From contig CAKZNJ010000226.1 of assembly GCA_937129505.1 (NCBI GenBank), forward strand, positions 1 through 5,360: 5,360 nt of DNA. The letters run 5' to 3'. Both the position numbers and the translations under genes were made by a program. How positions within the stretch are numbered: position 1 is the stretch's first letter; every line of letters begins with the position of its first letter. Shown here piece after piece: positions 1-5,360 of the stretch. The notes beneath the pieces were generated by a model. The model was not told the origin of the DNA, did not search any database, and worked only from the letters and a program-made list of their open reading frames with translations. Origin of the DNA: an uncultured Anaerolineae bacterium (GTDB taxonomy: Bacteria > Chloroflexota > Anaerolineae > Anaerolineales > UBA4823).

Positions 1-288
1 GATCCTTTTCTGCTCACCATGGCAGCCCGTGGTCTGGGGTGGCTAGGCAATGCCCAAACCATTCCCCTGCTTTCCGCTTTGTTGTTAGATGAAACCAAGC
101 CCTATGTTGCTCGAATTGCTGCCATCCACTCCCTGCAAGGCATGGCAGCGGAAGTGGCAGTGCCGATCTTAAAGCAAGCTCAGCTAAGCCTCCGTCCGAG
201 TGTGGCAGAAGCAGCCACAAAAGCACTGCAGCTACTTTTAACAGAGCACATGGAGAATGAGGATGAACTTCGGCAGCATCTTATTTGA
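1..288 (+). CDS. HEAT-repeat protein, C-terminal fragment (5' end outside window)
   Basis: The frame is open from base 1 to the TGA at 286-288, giving 95 residues, so the gene starts left of the window. The ATG at base 19 is probably internal. The visible part is Ala/Leu-rich and made of paired amphipathic helices typical of HEAT or PBS-lyase-type repeats. One unit runs from AARGLGWLGNAQTIPLLSAL, and the next from the PYVARIAAIHSLQGM stretch through VAVPILKQA. A last helix, SVAEAATKALQLLL, precedes a charged tail. HEAT repeats form a curved helical scaffold that binds other proteins; no catalytic motif is visible. Its 3' end overlaps the following MutS-like gene by 26 bases, which suggests co-translation and perhaps a shared job. 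The fold call is fairly safe; the function and full length cannot be known from this piece. Confidence 0.75.
   Translation, partial: DPFLLTMAARGLGWLGNAQTIPLLSALLLDETKPYVARIAAIHSLQGMAAEVAVPILKQAQLSLRPSVAEAATKALQLLLTEHMENEDELRQHLI
252..255 (+). promoter_or_regulatory. Ribosome binding site deciding the start of the first MutS-like gene
   Basis: GGAG lies 7 bases before the ATG at 263 but only 1 base before the in-frame ATG at 257. Spacing therefore favours 263 as the start. The site sits inside the end of the HEAT-repeat gene, so ribosomes finishing that gene would pass over it. Confidence 0.5.
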
Positions 289-1786
289 CCACGACTCTCC
301 CGCTGAAACTGCTCAGCAGCCTGATTGTTTCCCAGACCTAAATCTTGATCAGGTGATTCAGGCGATCACCGCGCGCAAACAGGAATACAACCTTAAACCG
401 TTTTATTACACTCCTCTAAAGGAAATCACCTCCATTCGCTATCGCCAAGAGATAATGCAAGATCTCACTCAAGAAGCCTTGATGGCCGCCCTGAAAACCT
501 TTGCCGAACTAATGGTGCGGGTGCGGCGCTACCTAAACTTGAGTGAAAAATTGGATCACCTTCATCATAAACAGGGCTGGTTTTTAGAAGCTGCGCTCGT
601 TTATAGCAAAGCAGTGGTCGATTTAGGGCGCGACATCTCCTCCCTCTCCCTGAGGTCTAAGGGGTTGGTAGCCTTTCGGCAACATCTAAACGAATATCTA
701 ACGTCTCAGCCGTTTGAGAGCCTCTTTGCCGAAGCTAAAAAAGTCAAGGAAGGCTTGGGACGAATTCGATATTGCATTATTCTCCAAAACGGCACAGTGA
801 GGGTGCGGCGCTACGAAGGCGAGATTGACTATAGTGTTGAGGTTGAAAAGACCTTTGCCAAGTTCAAACAAGGAGCTGTCAAGGACTACCGTAGAGAGCT
901 TTCCAAAAGCGCCGGGATGAATCATATCGAAGCCCAAATTCTGGATTTTGTAGCTCGATTATTTCCAGAAGAGTTTGCCGCCCTAGATCAATTTTGTCGC
1001 AACCACCAAGACTTTGTCGCTGAGACGCTGCGCCGTTTTGACCGCGAAATTCAATTTTACATCGCCTACCTTGACTTTATCGCTGAGGTTAAACGCAAAG
1101 GACTATCCTTCTGTCTGCCTTCTGTAGTGAAAGAGAAACATATTTATGCCCATCAGACTTTCGATATTGCCCTTGCCCATTCCCTGCGCCATGAGCGACA
1201 AGAGATTGTGCCAAACGATTTTTACCTCAAACACAAGGAACGGATCATGGTGGTGAGTGGGCCGAATCAGGGTGGAAAGACAACCTTTGCAAGGATGTTT
1301 GGGCAGTTACACTATCTGGCGACCTTGGGTTGCCCAGTGCCGGGTAAGGATGCCCAATTATCCCTTTGTGACCATGTTTTCACCCACTTTGAAAGGGAAG
1401 AAGACCTCCGAAACCTGAGCGGAAAACTGCAAGATGACCTAGAACGCATTCACCATATCCTCAACCACGCAACCGCTGACAGCATTTTAATCCTCAATGA
1501 AGTGTTCTCATCCACAACCTTTGAAGATGCGGTTTTTCTCAGTAAGGAGATTATGCAGCAAATCTCTAACTTGGATGCCTACTGCGTCTGGGTAACATTT
1601 TTAGATGAATTGGCAACGTTTAACGAAAAAACTGTCAGCATGGTCAGCACCGTCAAACCTGATAACGCCGCTGAACGCACGTATAAAATTATTCGCAAGG
1701 CCGCCGATGGTCTCGCTTATGCGTTATCCCTTGCTGAAAAGCATCGCCTCACCTATCACCAAATTATGGAACGCATTCACTCATGA
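263..1786 (+). CDS. MutS-like ATPase, subunit A of a tandem pair
   Basis: This 507-residue protein has the MutS C-terminal ATPase domain (MutS domain V, ABC-type fold). Walker A is GPNQGGKTT at 333-341. A conserved THFEREED block starts at 374 and SGK lies at 386-388. The Walker B strand ILILNE ends in N412-E413. The C-terminal part, from RTYK to the ADGLAYALSLAEKHRLTY stretch, matches the end of the MutS ATPase domain. The first 300 residues are helical and charged, as in a MutS core/clamp, and include IRYRQEIMQDL near residue 58, which the next protein shares. It is far shorter than true MutS (about 850 residues). No N-terminal mismatch-reading domain with its Phe-x-Glu motif is seen, and there is no Smr nuclease domain, so classical mismatch repair is unlikely. 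Two features stand out: Walker B Asp is Asn, and the histidine expected after the next strand is Phe446 (VTFLDEL). Start 263 was chosen over 257 from ribosome-site spacing. The stop overlaps the next start by ATGA. Family call sure; role unknown. Confidence 0.9.
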   Translation: MNFGSILFDHDSPAETAQQPDCFPDLNLDQVIQAITARKQEYNLKPFYYTPLKEITSIRYRQEIMQDLTQEALMAALKTFAELMVRVRRYLNLSEKLDHLHHKQGWFLEAALVYSKAVVDLGRDISSLSLRSKGLVAFRQHLNEYLTSQPFESLFAEAKKVKEGLGRIRYCIILQNGTVRVRRYEGEIDYSVEVEKTFAKFKQGAVKDYRRELSKSAGMNHIEAQILDFVARLFPEEFAALDQFCRNHQDFVAETLRRFDREIQFYIAYLDFIAEVKRKGLSFCLPSVVKEKHIYAHQTFDIALAHSLRHERQEIVPNDFYLKHKERIMVVSGPNQGGKTTFARMFGQLHYLATLGCPVPGKDAQLSLCDHVFTHFEREEDLRNLSGKLQDDLERIHHILNHATADSILILNEVFSSTTFEDAVFLSKEIMQQISNLDAYCVWVTFLDELATFNEKTVSMVSTVKPDNAAERTYKIIRKAADGLAYALSLAEKHRLTYHQIMERIHS

Positions 1787-3291
1787 AAGTCTTTCTCATG
1801 TTCCCCAACCAAGATTTCAATCTCAAAGCAGAGCTTCCCGCTCAAGCTGATGCTCTCATGCAAGACTTGCAGCTAGACATCTTGCTCGATGCTATGGCGG
1901 CTGGCGACCTGTTTTTACGCAACATTGCTAAAGTAGCCTTGCTCAGCAGCTTAGAAGACCCCGAGATCATCCGTTATCGGCAAGCGATTCTTCAGGACTG
2001 TCTAAAGAATCCCGATCTGGTGCGAGAGCTTTACCAGATTCCGGTGCAAGCGTTAATCAACAAACAGAAACAATGGCTCGGTATATTCAGTCTCTACCCA
2101 AGCAGTATCCTGAGCAGCGCAGTCGAGTTATTAGAGATGTTCGTGGGATTATTACGAAAAATGCGCCGCATTGCTGACGAAAGCACGGGACAATTTGAAT
2201 CGGCAGGCTTTCAACGCTTCTTCGATATGATCAAGCAAGAACTTGACGAAGCATACTTCCTTGAAGTTGAAAATCATCTCAAAGAGCTGCACTTTCGAGA
2301 GGGTGTGTTGATCAGCGCCGAACTGGGAATGGGCAATGAAGGACACAACTACATTCTACGCAAGCCCAAACGACAGAAAGGAGATTGGATGAAGCGCGTC
2401 TTCAGCAGAAGATCGCCTGTTTATTCCTTCTCAATTCCGCCCCGTGATGATCACGGCGCCAAAGCAATTGGCGAGCTGCGCGATCGAGGGATCAACTCTG
2501 TCGCGAACGCAGTAGCTCAATCGGCCAATCATATCGATAGCTTTCTGAATGTCTTGCGGGTTGAGCTGGGCTTTTATATTGGCTGTCTGAACCTTGCAGA
2601 GCGGCTGGCTGAAATCGGTGAACCGATCACTTTTCCCCAAGCTTCCCCAACAACCGTGCGCAATCATACCTTTCGAAGCCTGTACGAGATCTGTCTAGCT
2701 CTCACCATGAACCAAGGCGTGGTCGGAAACGAGATGAACGGAGAGGGCAAAGATTTGGTGATGATCACCGGCGCAAATCAAGGAGGAAAATCCACCTTCT
2801 TGCGCAGCATTGGCATCGCTCAATTGATGATGCAATGCGGCATGTTTGTCGGGGCGGAGGCCTTTGCTGCGAATTGTTGCAACGGAGTATTCACTCACTA
2901 CAAGCGGGAAGAAGACATCAGCATGAAGAGTGGAAAATTCGATGAAGAACTGGGACGGATGAGTGCCATCATCGACTTGCTCAGGCAAAATTCGCTCGTT
3001 TTATTCAACGAGTCCTTCGCTGCCACCAACGAACGCGAGGGCTCGGAAATTGCCCGTCAAATTGTTCAAGCCTTATTGAAACGAAAAATCAAAGTGTTCT
3101 TCGTGACCCACATGTACGAACTAGCCCGTAGCTTCTACGATCTTAGCTTACCATCTGCGCTGTTTTTACGCGCCGAACGCCAAACCGATGGGCAACGCAC
3201 CTTCAAGTTGCGTGAAGGCAAACCACTGCCCACAAGTTTCGGAGAAGATGTCTTCCACAAAATTTTTCGGGAAAAGCAAAATTCTCCCTAA
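1783..3291 (+). CDS. MutS-like ATPase, subunit B of a tandem pair
   Basis: This 502-residue protein is a diverged paralog of the preceding one and has the same layout: a helical core/clamp-like N-terminal part and a MutS domain V ATPase at the C-terminus. Walker A is GANQGGKST at 330-338. THYKREED lies at 371-378 and SGK at 383-385. The Walker B strand SLVLFNE ends in N409-E410. Here the post-Walker-B histidine is kept (VTHMYEL, H443). The end, RTFKLREGKPLPTSFGEDV, closely resembles the C-terminal part of MutS ATPase domains. The shared IRYRQAILQD motif lies at 63-72. A basic stretch at 195-210 (KPKRQKGDWMKR and following) might touch nucleic acid; this is inference. No mismatch-recognition or nuclease domain is visible. 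The start overlaps the previous stop as ATGA, with only a poorly placed GGA upstream, so translation probably depends on coupling. MutS proteins work as dimers with composite ATP sites, so a heterodimer with subunit A is the natural model. Confidence 0.9.
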   Translation: MKVFLMFPNQDFNLKAELPAQADALMQDLQLDILLDAMAAGDLFLRNIAKVALLSSLEDPEIIRYRQAILQDCLKNPDLVRELYQIPVQALINKQKQWLGIFSLYPSSILSSAVELLEMFVGLLRKMRRIADESTGQFESAGFQRFFDMIKQELDEAYFLEVENHLKELHFREGVLISAELGMGNEGHNYILRKPKRQKGDWMKRVFSRRSPVYSFSIPPRDDHGAKAIGELRDRGINSVANAVAQSANHIDSFLNVLRVELGFYIGCLNLAERLAEIGEPITFPQASPTTVRNHTFRSLYEICLALTMNQGVVGNEMNGEGKDLVMITGANQGGKSTFLRSIGIAQLMMQCGMFVGAEAFAANCCNGVFTHYKREEDISMKSGKFDEELGRMSAIIDLLRQNSLVLFNESFAATNEREGSEIARQIVQALLKRKIKVFFVTHMYELARSFYDLSLPSALFLRAERQTDGQRTFKLREGKPLPTSFGEDVFHKIFREKQNSP

Positions 3292-3502
3292 GTCGATTAG
3301 ATTATGCTCTGTTTCACAACCCAACCCAAAGATAACTAGCGGTCCAAATGTCATTAGGTGAAAAGTCTAAAACCGCTTAAAATGCAGAAACACTCGAAAG
3401 GACGCTCCCAACTCGTAGACGTCCTCTATGGAAGAATCAATTTGAACGCTCAGCTTTGCTCCCAAGGTTTACAGACAAAGCCAACACAGACAACCGTAGG
3501 AC
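3292..3502. other. Convergent intergenic gap with weak inverted repeats
   Basis: The MutS-like pair and the minus-strand group end facing each other across 211 bases. Two weak inverted repeats are visible: AGCGGT at 3338-3343 with ACCGCT at 3372-3377, and AGGACG at 3399-3404 with CGTCCT at 3420-3425. On the minus strand the second pair is followed by TT and then a T-rich stretch, so it might be a poor terminator for the ACT-domain gene. Neither has a clean GC-rich stem plus T-run, so no intrinsic terminator is called. A 44-codon open frame at 3382-3516 (plus) has no ribosome site and runs into the opposing gene. Confidence 0.3.
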
Positions 3503-3919
3503 TCAGCGATCAATAAGCTTATTACTTTGCCAAATGCCTTTTAGGATATTCAAGGCTTGAAGGCGTTTCTCCCAAGGAATCAACAAATGATCGTGGTAAT
3601 ACGCTGAAAAAACGTTGACACTTACCCCTGCCTGCGCAAGCGCAGCGGTGATTTTTGCCAAAAAACCAACTGCCTGAAGAGAAGAATGAACTTGAAGGGT
3701 TATTAATGCCCAGACGCCTTCATAGGACAACGAATGGCCCTCTGCTTGACGTTGCTGAAGCACCAGTGTTATTCCCTCCTGTTCCCGAAAAGTAGCTAAG
3801 GGATGGAGATTAAGCGAAGGAAAAACATCCTCGTTGACATTACAAAAAACGTACTTCTCAGGGTGAAGCAAAGGTTGCATTTCCCGTAGAAGGGTCTGGA
3901 GATCTCCTTCACCGCTCAT
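3503..3919 (-). CDS. ACT-domain protein of the COG3602 type
   Basis: This 138-residue protein matches my memory of the small, widespread two-ACT-domain family COG3602. The start MSGEGDLQTLLREMQPLLHP is the family's usual beginning, which supports the ATG at 3919 despite a weak ribosome site (GGGATGG only a few bases before it). An N-terminal half (about 20-60: EKYVFCNV, then FREQEGITLVL) is followed by a typical ACT fold (about 69-128: WALITLQVHSSLQAVGFLAK, AGVSVNVFSAYYHDHLLIP). ACT domains usually bind amino acids or other small ligands and regulate enzymes; no catalytic motif is visible and the ligand is unknown. It lies 71 bases downstream of the methyltransferase gene on the same strand and could be its last operon partner, though the gap leaves room for its own promoter. 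Length fits a complete family member. Confidence 0.85.
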   Translation of the reverse strand: MSGEGDLQTLLREMQPLLHPEKYVFCNVNEDVFPSLNLHPLATFREQEGITLVLQQRQAEGHSLSYEGVWALITLQVHSSLQAVGFLAKITAALAQAGVSVNVFSAYYHDHLLIPWEKRLQALNILKGIWQSNKLIDR

Positions 3920-3933
3920 CTACCATCCCATTC

Positions 3934-3951
3934 CAGTAGCAACGCCTACTG
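3934..3951 (-). other. Short perfect hairpin between methyltransferase and ACT-domain genes
   Basis: CAGTAG and CTACTG form a perfect 6-base stem with a 6-base loop in the 71-base gap. No T-run follows on the minus strand, so it is not a standard terminator. It could stabilise the transcript end, act as a binding site, or be chance. Confidence 0.25.
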
Positions 3952-3990
3952 CACGAAAAGCAAAAACAGAAACGTGTTGTCTTAAAGTTT

Positions 3991-4845
3991 CTATTTCTTC
4001 TCTTCTACCGGATGCGTGCGGAAGTATTTGATATATTTGGCAGCATAAGCATCCCGCCCCATCAATAGATCACAACCCTTCAAAAAAGCTGTATATTTGG
4101 TAGGATCCGTAATCGCACAACTTGCGCCAGCATGAATGGCTAAGCCCAAGAATGCCATGTTCAAGGTATCGCGGTCGGGTAACCCAAAGGAAACATTGCT
4201 AGCGCCGAGATTGATATTCACGCCGAAATTCTTGCGCACCAGTTCAACTGTCTTTAAAGTGACTGCTGCGGCGTTGCTATCCGCCCCCACCGTCAAGACT
4301 AAGACATCGATCACAATATCTTCAATAGGGATACCAAGGCGAGCAGCGCGTTCAATGATTTTCTCCGCAATGGCACAGCGGGTCTCGGGATCATTTGGGA
4401 TTCCATTCTCATCCATCACTAAGCCGATGACAGCCGTATTGAACTCTTTGACCAGGGGCAGCACACTGCTCAGGGACGATTCTTCGCCGTTTACCGAATT
4501 GACTAAAACCCGGCCTGGGGCAACCTTAAGAGCAGCTTCCAAAGCTTTGGGGTTAGGCGTATCAATACACAAAGGAATATCAAATTCTTCTGCCAACATT
4601 TGAACCACTTGCGGTAAAACCGCCACGTCATCTAAACCCGGCACCCCAACATTGACATCAAGCACATCAGCACCGCCGGCAATCTGCTTGCTGGCAAGCT
4701 CACGCACATAATCAAAATTACCTTCTTGCAAAGCTGCCGCCAATTTCTTACGCCCCGTGGGGTTAATCTTTTCGCCAATGATCGTAAAAGGACCATTGGG
4801 ATCGATTTTTACGGTTTTGGTTTTGCTGCGTAAAATGGTCTGCAT
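3991..4845 (-). CDS. Methyltetrahydrofolate:corrinoid methyltransferase-like protein (pterin-binding domain)
   Basis: This 284-residue protein is a stand-alone pterin-binding TIM barrel of the dihydropteroate synthase superfamily, closest to the folate domain of MetH and to MtgA/AcsE-type methyltransferases. These move a methyl group between methyltetrahydrofolate and a cobalt-bearing corrinoid protein in the cytoplasm. Family landmarks in order are GEKINPTGR (24-32), GGADVLDVNVG (57-67), CIDTPNP with D95, VNSVNGEE (115-122), IVIDVLVLTVGAD with D180, and GASNVSFGLP with N217. By position N217 matches the Asn that contacts folate N5 in AcsE; that mapping is from memory. True dihydropteroate synthase is less likely because the GASNVS and VNSVNGEE motifs fit the methyltransferase branch. 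No corrinoid-binding protein or MttB-type partner is in the window, so the methyl donor or acceptor is unknown. GAGGAG lies upstream at good spacing. The 98-base gap before it suggests its own promoter. Confidence 0.85.
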   Translation of the reverse strand: MQTILRSKTKTVKIDPNGPFTIIGEKINPTGRKKLAAALQEGNFDYVRELASKQIAGGADVLDVNVGVPGLDDVAVLPQVVQMLAEEFDIPLCIDTPNPKALEAALKVAPGRVLVNSVNGEESSLSSVLPLVKEFNTAVIGLVMDENGIPNDPETRCAIAEKIIERAARLGIPIEDIVIDVLVLTVGADSNAAAVTLKTVELVRKNFGVNINLGASNVSFGLPDRDTLNMAFLGLAIHAGASCAITDPTKYTAFLKGCDLLMGRDAYAAKYIKYFRTHPVEEKK

Positions 4846-4853
4846 GGGAATAT

Positions 4854-4859
4854 CTCCTC
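4854..4859 (-). promoter_or_regulatory. Strong ribosome binding site of the methyltransferase gene
   Basis: Read on the minus strand, GAGGAG lies 8 bases before the ATG at 4845. It fixes the start and is the best-formed ribosome site in the window. Confidence 0.75.
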
Positions 4860-4876
4860 GATCACGGTAAGATTAT

Positions 4877-4903
4877 CAGGTCAATTTAACCATAATAGAC
4901 CTG
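4877..4903. repeat. Inverted repeat CAGGTC-N15-GACCTG over the possible -10 box
   Basis: CAGGTC (4877-4882) and GACCTG (4898-4903) are perfect inverted 6-base arms 15 bases apart. The span encloses the proposed -10 hexamer. It could be an operator or a transcript hairpin; arms this short can also arise by chance. Confidence 0.3.
4879..4891. repeat. Near-palindrome GGTCAA-N1-TTAACC, copy 1
   Basis: The half-sites differ at one base (GGTCAA against GGTTAA read on the other strand). It lies between the possible -10 box and the ribosome site of the methyltransferase gene, where a bound repressor would block transcription. A second copy lies about 57 bases further upstream. Confidence 0.35.
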
Positions 4904-4919
4904 CTCTTCCTAGTGATAA
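4892..4919 (-). promoter_or_regulatory. Possible sigma-70-type promoter of the methyltransferase gene
   Basis: On the minus strand TTATCA (4914-4919) and TATTAT (4892-4897) are separated by 16 bases, matching the -35 and -10 consensus at four and five of six positions. An alternative -35, TTGACC, lies further upstream at 4937-4942 in the end of the acetyltransferase gene but pairs only with a poor -10. The -10 box lies inside an inverted repeat and next to a GGTCAA/TTAACC site, as expected for a regulated promoter. This is a by-eye match in an AT-rich gap. Confidence 0.35.
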
Positions 4920-4935
4920 AACGCGCCATTCCGCT

Positions 4936-4949
4936 GGTCAAGATTAACC
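4936..4949. repeat. Near-palindrome GGTCAA-N2-TTAACC, copy 2
   Basis: Both half-sites are identical to those of the copy at 4879-4891, but the spacer is two bases instead of one. It overlaps the TAA stop (4944-4946) of the acetyltransferase gene and lies upstream of the proposed -35 box. Two copies flanking a promoter is a common arrangement for a cooperatively bound regulator; this is inference. Confidence 0.3.
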
Positions 4950-5360
4950 TAGGGCAAAGCTCGTCTGTCCAAAAATCCATTCCCTTTGACAGGGTGCTGG
5001 TAAGAGTCCGCATTCCATGTGAGGTAAGGAACGGAGTAGGCTGAAACCCGAAGATAAAAACAAACTTTCCGCGTGAGCATTAGTTGCGGGAGCAATGACA
5101 TCTATATCCCCTTCATAAGTCAGTGTCAGGGCAGCTTCAAGCAAATCCGCTGCGTCTTCTAACGAGCAAGCTACCCAAGGTCCGGTTCTCTGCCGCTGGG
5201 CGACGAGAAATCCGCATATTTTCCCCTTTGAGTCTCGTTTGACTAAAAAGCGATCAGGGTAGTCCTCCCAGTACACCCGCAACAACCGTTCTCGACTAGC
5301 GCCAAAATAGTGTTGATCGAACACAACCAACTCTTCCAGATGGTCAGAGTCGAGCAGATC
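4944..5360 (-). CDS. GNAT-family N-acetyltransferase, C-terminal part (5' end outside window)
   Basis: The minus-strand frame is open to the right edge, giving 138 residues before the TAA. The TTG at 5330 is not a credible start, because ten more in-frame codons precede it with family-like sequence (DSDHLEELVVFDQ). The visible part resembles the C-terminal domain of two-domain GNAT proteins (Acetyltransf_18-like). It has FGASRERLL at 19-27, GKICGFLVAQR around 46-56, GPWVACSLEDAADLLEAAL from 60, then NAHAESLFLSSGF before HMECG, and an ending FGQTSFALG. GNAT enzymes move an acyl group from a CoA ester to an amine; the substrate is unknown. The N-terminal GNAT domain, if present, lies beyond the edge. 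It precedes the methyltransferase gene by 98 bases on the same strand. The family call rests on remembered motif patterns. Confidence 0.75.
   Translation of the reverse strand, partial: DLLDSDHLEELVVFDQHYFGASRERLLRVYWEDYPDRFLVKRDSKGKICGFLVAQRQRTGPWVACSLEDAADLLEAALTLTYEGDIDVIAPATNAHAESLFLSSGFSLLRSLPHMECGLLPAPCQREWIFGQTSFALG

Noticed and set aside
257..262. ATG at 257 as start of the first MutS-like gene
   Set aside because: The only ribosome site, GGAG at 252-255, is one base away from it but seven bases from the in-frame ATG at 263. It would add only two residues.
1605..1850. 81-codon open frame across the junction of the two MutS-like genes
   Set aside because: It overlaps two genes with clear ATPase motifs in another frame and has no family features.
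263..3291. Subunits A and B as one frameshifted or split MutS gene
   Set aside because: Each protein carries its own full ATPase domain with Walker A and B, and each has its own core region. They are tandem paralogs, not halves of one gene.
3382..3516. 44-codon plus-strand open frame starting MQKHSKGRSQ in the convergent gap, with an in-frame GTG at 3358
   Set aside because: No ribosome site at proper spacing before the ATG, no family recognised, and it runs into the end of the opposing ACT-domain gene. Open frames of this size arise often by chance.
4136..4603. 155-codon plus-strand open frame opposite the methyltransferase gene
   Set aside because: It lies wholly within a well-supported gene on the other strand, and its Ser/Thr-rich translation matches no known family pattern. 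It is a shadow frame.
4846..4943. Cobalamin or S-adenosylmethionine riboswitch before the methyltransferase gene
   Set aside because: The gap is only 98 bases, too short for a cobalamin riboswitch, and no recognisable riboswitch core was seen.

Overview
The window holds bacterial chromosomal DNA of moderate GC with six protein-coding genes in two opposed groups. No RNA gene, insertion sequence, CRISPR array or phage gene is visible. The source organism cannot be named with confidence. Shine-Dalgarno sites and compact operons show a bacterium. A stand-alone methyltetrahydrofolate methyltransferase of the MetH/MtgA pterin-binding type hints at corrinoid-linked one-carbon metabolism, as found in anaerobic Firmicutes, Chloroflexota or Deltaproteobacteria, but this is only a weak inference.

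Plus strand, 1-3291: the 3' end of a HEAT-repeat gene (cut by the left edge) overlaps the start of a MutS-like ATPase gene (263-1786). That gene overlaps a second, paralogous MutS-like gene (1783-3291) by the four bases ATGA. The three genes look translationally coupled. Both MutS-like proteins are about 500 residues long. They keep the core/clamp region and the C-terminal ATPase domain but lack the mismatch-recognition and connector domains of true MutS. Their ATPase motifs differ: the upstream protein has lost the histidine after Walker B that the downstream one keeps, and both have Asn-Glu where classical MutS has Asp-Glu. The best reading is an obligate pair of unequal ATPase subunits, perhaps acting with the HEAT-repeat protein. 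Their job is not known from the sequence.

Convergent gap, 3292-3502: 211 bases with two weak inverted repeats and no convincing gene.

Minus strand, 5360-3503, read right to left: a GNAT acetyltransferase gene cut by the right edge (4944-5360), a methyltetrahydrofolate:corrinoid methyltransferase-like gene (3991-4845), and a small COG3602-type ACT-domain gene (3503-3919). The 98-base gap before the methyltransferase gene holds a good ribosome binding site, a possible promoter, and two copies of a near-palindrome GGTCAA-N(1-2)-TTAACC. It is the best candidate regulatory region in the window. The two ends of the window are both GATC, which suggests a restriction-fragment clone.
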